DNA of 49,482 bases from Entamoeba histolytica HM-1:IMSS (taxonomy: Eukaryota; Evosea; Mastigamoebida; Endamoebidae): assembly GCF_000208925.1 (NCBI RefSeq), contig NW_001914969.1, positions 1-49,482 of the forward strand, given 5' to 3'. The notes beneath the pieces were generated by a model. The model saw only the letters and a list, made by a program, of their open reading frames with translations, did no database searches and was not told the DNA's origin. Positions 12,029 to 20,610 of this stretch are shown here, one piece after another (within the stretch, counting starts at the first letter, position 1; the number at the start of each line of letters is the position of its first letter). The translations under genes and the position numbers were made by a program.

Positions 12029-12748
12029 TTAAAATACAGTCTTTATCATTAAGCAAGCTGATGAATAATTATATTCTTTATTATCTGTTATTTTATATAA
12101 TGCTTCTGTATTTCTTTGAATTAATTGTTCATTCATTTTAATTTCTTTTTGAACATGTAATTGAAATATAGAATTAACTTGTGAATAAATAGACACAAGA
12201 TATTGATTATTATTTTGAGCTTGTTGAATTGTTTTAATATAATAATTTTTAAGTAATTCATTTGTTTGAATTTGAGCTATTTGATTAAATGAATAAGTAT
12301 GTTGTATTTCAAAAGAATCTATTGTAGTTTCAATTGAGTTGGTTGTTGTAATTTCAGATTTAGTTGATTCATTTTCCCAGTTTTCTACAAATGGGATTGA
12401 AGTATCTTTTAATCTCCAATAACCAGAGACATGATATTCATCTTTTCCTGATTGAAAAAAACGTGAGTGATTAATAGCGTCTAACATACTTTTTCTCCAT
12501 CTACTTTTTCCATTAAATTGAGAAAGTTGAGAAAGAATTGACCAATGAGTTTTAATAAAATCTGGAATATCACTTTTTACTGAGAAAAACGTTTTATATG
12601 GATATAAAGACATTAATGAAAGATAAAATATTCGAACAAGTGAAATCCACGGTATATAATTTTTTTGTAAAACAACTTTTTTCATTTTACATAATAAACA
12701 ACAACAATTCATTTCTTCTTGTGGAATTTGTATTTCAATATCTGACAT
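12029..12748 (-). CDS. Putative winged-helix / forkhead-like DNA-binding protein
   Basis: The 239-residue protein is not obviously annotated by family. Residues 31-115 nevertheless read like a divergent forkhead winged helix: an opening helix (YIPWISLVRIFYLSLMS), then IPDFIKTHW, a recognition-helix-like SRWRKSMLDAINHSRFF and a closing SGYWRLK. The forkhead pattern is W-x-x-S-(I/M)-x3-(L/I)-(S/N)-x-(N/S)-x2-F followed by G-x-(Y/W)-W-x-L, and this sequence keeps most of it. The rest is polar and Ser/Thr/Gln-rich with a Gln-rich helix. A Cys cluster (NCCCLLC) lies near residue 14. I read the fold as tentative; without it this is a conserved hypothetical protein. Confidence 0.5.
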   Translation of the reverse strand: MSDIEIQIPQEEMNCCCLLCKMKKVVLQKNYIPWISLVRIFYLSLMSLYPYKTFFSVKSDIPDFIKTHWSILSQLSQFNGKSRWRKSMLDAINHSRFFQSGKDEYHVSGYWRLKDTSIPFVENWENESTKSEITTTNSIETTIDSFEIQHTYSFNQIAQIQTNELLKNYYIKTIQQAQNNNQYLVSIYSQVNSIFQLHVQKEIKMNEQLIQRNTEALYKITDNKEYNYSSACLMIKTVF

Positions 12749-13264
12749 TTTTATATATTAATAAAAAATATCAGTTCTTACTTACTTTGAAGTTAATAAT
12801 AAGGTTTTGGATTAATTTTTTATTTCAAGCAATATTTTTATTTTATTTAAAACATTAAAATTGATTAGTATTATTATTATAATTCTAAAAAATTTGAATT
12901 TTAATTAATTAGTTGTAGTTTTGATTTGAAAAAAATTGAAATTGAATTGAAATTATTTAAATTTTTCTTTTTCTTCAATTAAAGTATTAAAGTTGTAAGT
13001 AGTACTTTATAATAATTTTGAAATAATTTACCTCTAGACACTTGTTTTGTACAAAACTAGATTTTTGGGGTATTTTAATGGACAAAATAGTATTAAAAAA
13101 ATTAAAAATTCCTAAAAAATGTTAATTCCTTTGAAAATCAAATTATTAATTTGTTTTTTATTTTTATGAATAACACATTATTTCATAAAAACAATAATTT
13201 GAATTTTAAAAATATATTTATGCTATATATAACATTAAAAAAAATTAATAAGAAAAAAGTAAAT
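12749..13264. other. AT-rich intergenic region
   Basis: About 515 bp between the winged-helix-like gene (which starts at its left edge, minus strand) and the end of the uS10 gene. It is poly-T and poly-A rich. A short open frame at 13151-13345 is a shadow across the uS10 intron and last exon. No RNA gene is recognised. Confidence 0.5.
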
Positions 13265-13675
13265 TTAATCGAACATAGCAACTTCGAGTTCTACTCCTGG
13301 TTCGATCTTGAGAGAAGTCTAAAAGAAAATAAATATTTATATTGATTTATTTAAATAAAATAATTAACAAACAATTTCTTTAACAAGTTCTGGAGTAGTT
13401 TTCAATGTTAATACTCTCTTGTAAATTCTCATTTGGAAATGATCCCAAGTCTTTGAACCTTCACCACATGGTGTCTTTCTTGTGGTAATTCTTAAGGTTT
13501 TAGTTGGAATTCTAACTGGACCTTTGACTTGAACTCCCTTTTTCTTTCCATTTTCTTTTACTTCAGTACAAAGGGCTTCAACTGCTTTAACCTTAGTTGA
13601 AGTAATTGTGATAGTAATATTCTTTACAACTACTGGAGTGACTGGAGCTTTAATATCTTTCTTGATGTCAGCCAT
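13265..13675 (-). CDS. RPS20: 40S ribosomal protein S20 (uS10), two exons
   Basis: Exon 1 (13675-13373) encodes 101 residues with the uS10 signatures [20 protein letters not shown] and [14 protein letters not shown] 54-bp intron (13372-13319, GTTTGTTAAT...TTTTAG) follows, and exon 2 (13318-13265) adds [17 protein letters not shown]. Joined, the 118-residue protein ends exactly as eukaryotic S20 does; without splicing the protein would stop two residues into the intron. It is a small-subunit head protein near the A site. The upstream 50 bp (minus strand) contains ACCCTAAAAATCTTAAAAAA but no perfect TATA-type element. Confidence 0.97.
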
Positions 13676-13910
13676 TACTTCGGTCCGATGATATTTTTTA
13701 AGATTTTTAGGGTTGTCCTGGTTTTTCTTTTTTTTGGTATTTATAAATAATATTTTTAATTAAAATTTATAGTTTTATTTATTATTAATTTTTTCTTTTT
13801 ATGAAATATTTAAATTTTTGTTATTATGGGAAAGAGAGTTATTAAATTTCTGCTTTTTTCTTTTCTTCTCACTTTATCAAAAAGAATATCAGGAAATCTT
13901 TAAAAATGAA

Positions 13911-16235
13911 ATGAAAAAGAGTGCAGAAAAACGACAATATTACATCCATCTTGTTGAATGTAGAAATGTTCCTACAGATGATTGTGAAGTAATGTTAAAA
14001 TGGAAACGTGGAAAAAAACAAATTAACAAAGGTGTTTTAAAACAATTAAATTGTGTAAATGGAGTTGTTAAAGGAAATCAGTTTGGAGTAATTATGCCTC
14101 AATGCACATTATTTAGAAATTCTAATGGCTATGAAGAGAAATTAATTAAATTGTCATTAACTAAATTCAAAGACGATAAAAAGAAAAAACAAAATGTGAT
14201 TGGATATTGTTATATTAATCTTGCTGAATACGTAGATTTTTCTACTAGACAAAATGTTACTTTTCCTATGAAATCTAAGAAAGGTAAATCATTTGACTGT
14301 GAAATTGATATACAGTGCCTAGGTGGAGTAGAAGTTTCTGAAGCTGATAAAACTGAAATATTTTCTGCCTCTAAATCAACAAATCCGTTTGGAGAAGAGA
14401 GTGATGAAGAGATTAGTGATGAAGTTATAAATCCAAAAAAAAAGTCTAAAGAATTGGACAGAAATAATAAGTCCACTTCAACATTAAGAAAAAATGAAAT
14501 GCCTCAGAAACAAGTAAATACCACTAACCCATTTGATGACACAAATGACTTAACTAATAAAAAACCAACAACAACTCAGTCTGTGATAGTCACATCTTCA
14601 AACAATCCATTTAGTGAAAATAGTAGTGATAATTCTGAACAACAACCAACAACTGTTTCTCAAACTAATCCATTTAGTGATGATGTTAGTGATGAAGCTA
14701 TTAAGATGAATCACCCAACAACTACGATGTCTGTTGAAACAAACACAAATCCATTTAATGAAGATAATGAAACTTTAGATAAGAATTCAAAAACAGCAGT
14801 AGTAGTTACAGACAATTCAGCAATATCACAAAAAACACTTAGTACAAATCCATTCAGTGATAGTAGCGAAAATGATGATAATAAACAACAAAATGAGGAG
14901 TCTTTAGGTATTGCAATAAAAACCTCTACTACAAATCCGTTTAATGATGATAGTGACAATGAGAAACAAAAAACACAAAATGTTACAGACTTACATCAGT
15001 CAAATCCATTTATTGATGAAAGTGATGAAAAAGTTGAGGAACAAGTAGAGGAGCATAGAAATCCTTTTGGTGATGAAAGTGAAGTTATTGCTCATGTCCA
15101 ATGTAAAGAAAGTCATTCCTCTAGTGAAAAAAGTGATAGGGTTGTTGAAATGGCTGAAGGAACAAACCCATTTGGAGAAGATAACAGTGATGTTATTTCA
15201 GAGGAAGAACCAAATCAAATAGAAACAGATTTACAAGTTAGTGCTGAAGATAAAACAAGTAGTTCAGAAGATTTAGATGGTAATATATTTGTTTCTACAA
15301 GAACAAAAGAAGACTCTCCAGAAGTTAATTTAATAAAACCTAAAGAAGACTTAGTTCCAATAATTCAATATAAAAAGAATTCAGGATCTATTGATTTGAG
15401 AGAAGTATTTGACTCAGTTAATAATCTTAAAGGTAACCTAGATGATTTGGATAGTTTTATTATACTAATGAAGAAGTGGTGGTGTGATGGACAACCCCAT
15501 ATTGAATTAAATGTTCTTCCAATGATAATGGATGATTATAAACAGTGCGTGTGGTTATTAATTGGAATGAAAGACCTTGGAGGTAAAATCAGAAAGCCAG
15601 GTACTAAAATGTCTCAGCGTGATATTCAAATTAATGAAATATATGAAAGTACATTCGTTCGTGCAGTTAAGTTAATTTCTGCTAGAATAGAAGGAATTTT
15701 AGATTATTTAATAAGTGTGACAATGTTTGACTCAAAAAGGTCAACATTTGAAGAAGGGGTTGCAAATGGAACAGCAGAGATTATGAATGACATATTTGAA
15801 TCAGTTTCAAAGAATGATCAATCTATTGCTGATAGATTATTGAAACAAATATGTCATTTCATTTGTTATTATATCATAGAAGAAATGTTGAAGAGAAATA
15901 AAATCAATGGAATGAAAGGATTCCAAATAAATTATTTTGTTTCTTGTATTCAAAGCCAAGTGTTTAAGAAATATATTTCTTTAAAAAAGTATATGAAATG
16001 TCTTGATCCATTATTGGAGTTTTGTAGATTATTGACAATGCCAATGAGTTTAGAAATAGTTCAAATGAAGGATGAAGTATTTCCTTCATTATCTGTTTCA
16101 CTTATTAGTAAAACTTTACGTTCTTTTAGATTAGATAGTTACAATTTAAATAGAGTTCCACAACGTGTGTTTGATTATCTATTTGAACATCCTGATGGTA
16201 AAAATATATTATCCCGCTATGATATTCTTAAGTAA
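13911..16235 (+). CDS. NT-C2 domain protein with ten NPF motifs and a DIL-like C-terminus
   Basis: Translation most likely starts at the ATG at 13911 (774 residues), since the same frame upstream has no ATG. Residues 1-140 resemble the N-terminal C2 (NT-C2) domain of EHBP1/EEIG-type proteins (QYYIHLVECRNVP..., later VIGYCYINLAEYVDF). Residues about 158-420 are acidic and carry ten NPF tripeptides, mostly TNPF followed by Gly/Ser/Asn and acidic residues; NPF is the ligand of EH domains. Residues about 480-774 are helical, and LLKQICHFICYYIIEEMLKR plus a GMKGFQINYFVSCIQS-type segment resembles the DIL domain of class V myosins. I infer an endocytic adaptor linking membranes to EH proteins and actin. 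An AATATTTAAAT element lies at 13805-13815, rather far upstream. Confidence 0.85.
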   Translation: MKKSAEKRQYYIHLVECRNVPTDDCEVMLKWKRGKKQINKGVLKQLNCVNGVVKGNQFGVIMPQCTLFRNSNGYEEKLIKLSLTKFKDDKKKKQNVIGYCYINLAEYVDFSTRQNVTFPMKSKKGKSFDCEIDIQCLGGVEVSEADKTEIFSASKSTNPFGEESDEEISDEVINPKKKSKELDRNNKSTSTLRKNEMPQKQVNTTNPFDDTNDLTNKKPTTTQSVIVTSSNNPFSENSSDNSEQQPTTVSQTNPFSDDVSDEAIKMNHPTTTMSVETNTNPFNEDNETLDKNSKTAVVVTDNSAISQKTLSTNPFSDSSENDDNKQQNEESLGIAIKTSTTNPFNDDSDNEKQKTQNVTDLHQSNPFIDESDEKVEEQVEEHRNPFGDESEVIAHVQCKESHSSSEKSDRVVEMAEGTNPFGEDNSDVISEEEPNQIETDLQVSAEDKTSSSEDLDGNIFVSTRTKEDSPEVNLIKPKEDLVPIIQYKKNSGSIDLREVFDSVNNLKGNLDDLDSFIILMKKWWCDGQPHIELNVLPMIMDDYKQCVWLLIGMKDLGGKIRKPGTKMSQRDIQINEIYESTFVRAVKLISARIEGILDYLISVTMFDSKRSTFEEGVANGTAEIMNDIFESVSKNDQSIADRLLKQICHFICYYIIEEMLKRNKINGMKGFQINYFVSCIQSQVFKKYISLKKYMKCLDPLLEFCRLLTMPMSLEIVQMKDEVFPSLSVSLISKTLRSFRLDSYNLNRVPQRVFDYLFEHPDGKNILSRYDILK

Positions 16236-16258
16236 TTGTGTTTTTCTTTCATTCTTTT

Positions 16259-16291
16259 TTCCCGTTTTTATTCTTTTTTTGAAAACGGGAA
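16259..16291. repeat. Perfect 10-bp inverted repeat in the 3' flank
   Basis: TTCCCGTTTT at 16259-16268 and AAAACGGGAA at 16282-16291 form a perfect hairpin with a 13-nt T-rich loop, 24 bp after the stop of the NPF-repeat gene and 77 bp before the Rac ATG. The CCCG/CGGG core stands out in this AT-rich DNA. It could help 3'-end formation or be coincidental; nothing else supports a role. Confidence 0.6.
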
Positions 16292-16367
16292 GAATTTAAT
16301 TATATTTTCTTGACTTGAGTAGAGAATTTAAACCATCTAAAAACATTAAGAAATCATTAATTCATTT

Positions 16368-16949
16368 ATGCAATCAGTTAAGTGTGTTATTGTTGGTGAT
16401 GGTGCAGTTGGAAAAACTTGTCTTCTTGTTTCATACACTACAAATGCTTTTCCAACAGAATATGTACCAACTGTGTTTGATAATTATTCTGCAACTGTTA
16501 TGGTTGATTCTAGACCAATTAACCTTGGACTTTGGGATACTGCTGGACAAGAAGATTATGACAGAATTCGTCCATTGTCATACCCACAAACAGATGTCTT
16601 TTTGTTATGCTTTTCTGTTGTTTCACCACCTTCATTTGAAAATATTTCATCTAAATGGAAACCAGAAGTTTCTCATCATTGTCCAAATGCTCCATGTTTA
16701 TTGATTGGTACCAAAATTGATATTAGAGATGAACAAACACAAACAAACAAAACATGTGACAAGAAAATTGAACCTATAACATCTGAACAAGGTGAAGCAA
16801 AATGTAAAGATATTGGAGCTCTTAAGTATATAGAATGTTCAGCATTAACTCAAAAGAATTTAAGATATGTTTTTGATGAAGCTGTTCGTGCAGTAATTAA
16901 CATCAATAAAAAAGAGAAAATAAAGAGAAAGAGTTGCCTTATTTTTTAA
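16368..16949 (+). CDS. Rho/Rac-family small GTPase
   Basis: This 193-residue GTPase has the P-loop GDGAVGKT (10-17), the Rho effector loop [11 protein letters not shown] with switch-I Thr35, DTAGQE (57-62), GTKIDIRD as the G4 element and ECSALT as G5. A Rho-type insert region (about 120-138, [12 protein letters not shown]) is present. The C-terminus is polybasic (KKEKIKRKS) followed by the CAAX box CLIF, which should be prenylated; Phe at the last position suggests geranylgeranylation. It should regulate actin at the plasma membrane. Entamoeba has a large Rac family and I cannot assign the member. An AGAATTTAAACC stretch upstream resembles the TATA-type element. Confidence 0.95.
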   Translation: MQSVKCVIVGDGAVGKTCLLVSYTTNAFPTEYVPTVFDNYSATVMVDSRPINLGLWDTAGQEDYDRIRPLSYPQTDVFLLCFSVVSPPSFENISSKWKPEVSHHCPNAPCLLIGTKIDIRDEQTQTNKTCDKKIEPITSEQGEAKCKDIGALKYIECSALTQKNLRYVFDEAVRAVININKKEKIKRKSCLIF

Positions 16950-16980
16950 AGTCAATTGAAGTGTTTTTTTTATTCTTTAA

Positions 16981-17880
16981 TCAATAGTCATATATTTTTC
17001 TGGATTTATTTCTTTTTTTCATATTATTTTCAATATAACTGAGCATACAATTTGCCATAATTAAATACTCTTGCTCAACAAACCCTTCAAATTGAATAAT
17101 CTTCTTTAAATTTTCAAGACTATTATTATGTTTTCTTTCAAGTATTATTCTTTCTTTTAAATGTTCAATAAATGGAGTAAATTGGTAATATGAAACTCCC
17201 ATAAACTTTCCATATTTTTGGGTAATATGTTCATTATCTTTAAGCTTTTTCCATAAACAAAATTTCATCTTTTCTGCATGGATAATATATTCTACAAATT
17301 CTTCTAATTCACTTAAATTTAGAGAGTCAATTCTTTTAATAATACTAAGGAAAATAGTAATGGTTTTATGGTATAATTTACATTGTTCATAAAAAGAGGT
17401 TGTAATAATTTCTTCAAAATTTATTGTTGAGGTTGTTGTTAATGAATCAATTTTCATCAAACAATCCCAACTTTGAATTATTAATTCAAAATATAAAAGT
17501 ACTTTTGGAGTATAATCATACATATTTGAATTAGTCATATGAAATTGGTTATAAATAATAACTAAATAATCAAGGTATTTACTAAATGAAATAAAGATAA
17601 TATCATCTTTATTACATTTAATTGTTGAAAACCTAAATTTCTTTTTTAAAATAAGTTCTGCTATATCTTCAGTTTTTTGAGTATTTAATGACCAAAAGAT
17701 AAGTATTAATAGTTTTATTTGTTGTCTTTTATTAAATTTTCTTGTTTTTAAACTTGAAATAATATTTTTAATTATTTGGTTGCCATCATCTTGTTCTATT
17801 AAACACACAAAATCTTCTTTTGATACCTTTTTATATTGAATTGAATCAATAAGAGTTTTTATTTGAGAGATTTTACCCAT
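16981..17880 (-). CDS. Hypothetical helical protein, possibly ANTH-domain-like
   Basis: The 299-residue protein is all-helical in appearance and lacks membrane segments. Its layout resembles the ANTH domain of AP180/CALM. LKTRKFNKRQQIKLLILIFW would be the 'many gene copies to ligand' helix, FSKYLDYLVIIYNQF the following helix, and two long helices with EEFVEYIIHAEKMKFCLWKK resemble the LEKYF-type segment. ANTH domains bind PI(4,5)P2 and recruit clathrin. The usual basic N-terminal lipid-binding motif is not clear, and there is no clathrin-box tail; the protein ends after the helices. The assignment is an inference from pattern only. It converges with the Rac gene, 31 bp apart. Confidence 0.45.
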   Translation of the reverse strand: MGKISQIKTLIDSIQYKKVSKEDFVCLIEQDDGNQIIKNIISSLKTRKFNKRQQIKLLILIFWSLNTQKTEDIAELILKKKFRFSTIKCNKDDIIFISFSKYLDYLVIIYNQFHMTNSNMYDYTPKVLLYFELIIQSWDCLMKIDSLTTTSTINFEEIITTSFYEQCKLYHKTITIFLSIIKRIDSLNLSELEEFVEYIIHAEKMKFCLWKKLKDNEHITQKYGKFMGVSYYQFTPFIEHLKERIILERKHNNSLENLKKIIQFEGFVEQEYLIMANCMLSYIENNMKKRNKSRKIYDY

Positions 17881-18012
17881 TCACAACTTCTTTCATTATT
17901 TCTCAAAAAGAAATATTTATAAGAATAAATATAACATTTATAATCACTTTTTATATCAAACATTGACTTTATAGTTGAGTTTTTATTTTAAAATTTTGAA
18001 ATTCACAAAATT

Positions 18013-18944
18013 TTATGGTTCAATTACGCATTGAAACTGTCTTAATAACTTAACCAAAGGAAGTGGAATTTCTTCTTCTTTGCTTTTACAATATTTTAAA
18101 GTTTTCATACACAAATTTACTAATGGAGTCTCTACGTCTAAACTTGTCAATATATAAAAAAATGAAAATAAAGTTAATAACAAACTTTGACTCATTAAAT
18201 AAACTAGACAATTGTACAACATTTGTCCATCAACTTTATTTCCTATCATAGACTCATACTCTGGCATATGGCTAATATACAATGAAGTATATTTAGTTGT
18301 TACTTTATTTGTAATGATACATTTTCCATCAAGTGTCTCTGCTAATATTCTCACATCACTTTCCAAACCTTTGACTTGGTCATTTTCTATCCACACGCCA
18401 TTTTTTGGGACTTGTGAACTTGAATATCCTTTACTTGTGTATGGCTGCATGATATTTTTCCATAACAATGGATTTTGATAATTAATGAGATACGTTGGGT
18501 CATGAGGCATCTTAGATGTTACTAGTTGTAGTTCTGGAATAATTCCAAAATATTTACATAAGCCACGATTATCGTATTCATGAACTCTCCCTTGTGGTCC
18601 TTCTTTATGATAAAAGACTGCATACGTTCCTAACAAATGCTTATTACAATTTTCATTTAAATAACTTTCGATACTATCTAATTCTTCTAGTTTAAATTGA
18701 TAAGGAGCACCAGCACAATCTCCAAAAACAAGAATATCTGGATTTTCACTTTCAAGAATTTCTTTTGTAATGTTTCTAACGTTCAGCTTTTTGTTATTAA
18801 TAAAATAGAAATAAAAACAAACTTTTTGAAAGACATATTTATTTGAATATTACCAAATTCTTTCCAATGTTGAGAAATATAATCCCAAGTTCTATAACCA
18901 CCAGAATGAGAGTGTATTACCATGACATTAATAATATGTTCCAT
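18013..18944 (-). CDS. Class I amidotransferase-like (ThuA/GATase fold) protein, three exons
   Basis: Exons on the minus strand are 18944-18823, 18775-18186 and 18137-18013. Intron 1 (47 bp) runs GTTTGTTTTT...CGTTAG. Intron 2 (48 bp) runs GTTTGTTATT...GTTTAG and is a multiple of three with no stop, so unspliced translation adds a false hydrophobic segment. The spliced protein has 278 residues. It starts MEHIINVMVIHSHSGGYRTW, continues with ENPDILVFGDCAGAP and a LLGTYAVFYH strand, and later has SLYISHMPEYE. That strand order resembles ThuA-like or class I glutamine-amidotransferase folds, with HMPEYE in the place of the catalytic His-x-Glu. The nucleophile cysteine could be that of GDCAG. Substrate is unknown. 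The gene model is firm; the function is tentative. Confidence 0.7.
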
Positions 18945-19047
18945 TGTTTAAAGAGTTAATCATCTTTTTCCATATATTATTTATATGGTAGTGTCTTTTC
19001 GTTTAAAAAAATCTTAGAAGATTATCTTTTATTTATTAAATCACAAG

Positions 19048-20472
19048 TCAATTAAAAATTATTGAGCGATGAAGAATTATGACAGCAACTACCATAGTAA
19101 TAATACTAATTCCAACAAGTACATATAAAACATAGATTGTAATAGACCTTAAATGATTTTCATTGTTAGGTCGTATGTTTGGCTCCACAGATGAAGAGTC
19201 TTCTACTACTAAACTCTCTTCAGACTGACGGCTATTTAAGCTTTGACTTTCATTGGATGAATCATTACTACTTTCAATATTACTTGAAGACTCATTTGCT
19301 TCTGCAGACTCATTGTATAGACGTTGAGGGACATCAGTATTATTTCTAAACTCACCGTATGGTCCATACTCTACGTCAGAGAAATCTACATGAAGAACTA
19401 CTGAAACAGGAACATCTCCTCCATCATTCCCACCAATACCACATAAAGAATCTGCTCCAAGTTTAATATAGCCTCCAAGACCCCAATTTTTACCCCATGA
19501 ATTTCGAACAACAACATACTCAATACCATCTTCAATACCATATCCAACAATTCCAACAACGTGAGTTGTGACAACTCCTTTTTCACATTTAAGACCCCTT
19601 AATATACCTCCACGATATGCAGTCCAGTATTTAGGATAAACACATGAAACAAATCCACCATAATGATGAATAATTGGTTTAATAATATTAATGTCTTCTG
19701 CAGAATCGAAAATAGTATAACTGAGTTTAATTGGTGTTCTTTTTCCTTTAACACAAGCCATTCTTTTTGATGGTTCTCTACCTGAATAATAAGGATAATC
19801 ATCTATTGTAGAAACATAATGCGAAAAGTCTAATACACTATCAGCATATCCTCCAGCACAACGATATCCTCCGACTTCACAGTCAAGAAGTTGTTGAGGA
19901 CTAAACATTTTGTATTGAGGCTTTCCATCTCTTAAATAAGTGAGATTAGCCCATTTTAATTGAAGAGCAAGAGCATTACTTACACAATAACATGACCCAC
20001 AAGATTGTTGATCAAACTCAATCCCATTGCAAAAATCAATTTCTCCAGGATTTAACTTTCCAAAAAGTGTTTTTTGGTTACAAGCAGAATAGTTAATAGG
20101 AACAGGACCTTTTGGATATGGAATAGTAATATTAATTGTATCATGTAATTCTTTAGCATTACTTCTTTTAGGCTTTTTCATTAACATTAAATCTTCAAAC
20201 TCTTGATTAGATAAATCACTCCATTGATTTAAATCAAAATAAGCATCAACATCTTTTTCTCTTTTTTGATTTAACGTTTTAATTTCCATTAAATTTTTCA
20301 TAAAAATTAATTTTCTATGAATTTCATTAATATTATTATATGTCTTTCCATATTTTATTTTCCATTCTTCCCAAAGTTTATTCTCATTTCCTTTTAAATA
20401 TTCTAATTTTGGAATTACTTTGAGTGAAAAAGAACATATAACCAATGAAACAATAATAATCAAATGGCTCAT
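19048..20472 (-). CDS. Papain-family cysteine protease with C-terminal membrane anchor (CP-B type)
   Basis: The 474-residue protein has a signal peptide (1-17) and an I29 inhibitor prosegment (about 33-95, with FDLNQWSDLSNQEF). The C1A catalytic domain carries oxyanion Gln156, catalytic Cys161 in QSCGSCYC, His304 in TTHVVGIVGYG and Asn324 in RNSWGKNWGLGGY. After it comes a Ser/Asn/Glu-rich stalk (about 370-440) and one hydrophobic helix (about 444-466). A C-terminal anchor is the hallmark of the Entamoeba CP-B subfamily, whereas CP-A enzymes are soluble and CP-C have an N-terminal hydrophobic region. The residue after the catalytic Cys is Tyr instead of the usual Trp. It would act in lysosomes or at the cell surface. 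I cannot assign the exact CP-B number. Confidence 0.92.
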   Translation of the reverse strand: MSHLIIIVSLVICSFSLKVIPKLEYLKGNENKLWEEWKIKYGKTYNNINEIHRKLIFMKNLMEIKTLNQKREKDVDAYFDLNQWSDLSNQEFEDLMLMKKPKRSNAKELHDTINITIPYPKGPVPINYSACNQKTLFGKLNPGEIDFCNGIEFDQQSCGSCYCVSNALALQLKWANLTYLRDGKPQYKMFSPQQLLDCEVGGYRCAGGYADSVLDFSHYVSTIDDYPYYSGREPSKRMACVKGKRTPIKLSYTIFDSAEDINIIKPIIHHYGGFVSCVYPKYWTAYRGGILRGLKCEKGVVTTHVVGIVGYGIEDGIEYVVVRNSWGKNWGLGGYIKLGADSLCGIGGNDGGDVPVSVVLHVDFSDVEYGPYGEFRNNTDVPQRLYNESAEANESSSNIESSNDSSNESQSLNSRQSEESLVVEDSSSVEPNIRPNNENHLRSITIYVLYVLVGISIITMVVAVIILHRSIIFN

Positions 20473-20610
20473 TGACTAATACTTTTTCGACTTTTTTTTT
20501 TTTTGAGTTCATACTTTTTTAACTTTTTGCTTTTTACTTATAAACTTCTTCCTTTTCTTGTTTCTTAATCAAAAAAATTCAATTTAAATGAACATAAAGA
20601 CCTAAAAAAC

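Noticed and set aside
13151..13345. Plus-strand 64-residue ORF beside uS10
   Set aside because: It overlaps the antisense of the uS10 last exon and intron and is composed of AT-rich low-complexity codons.
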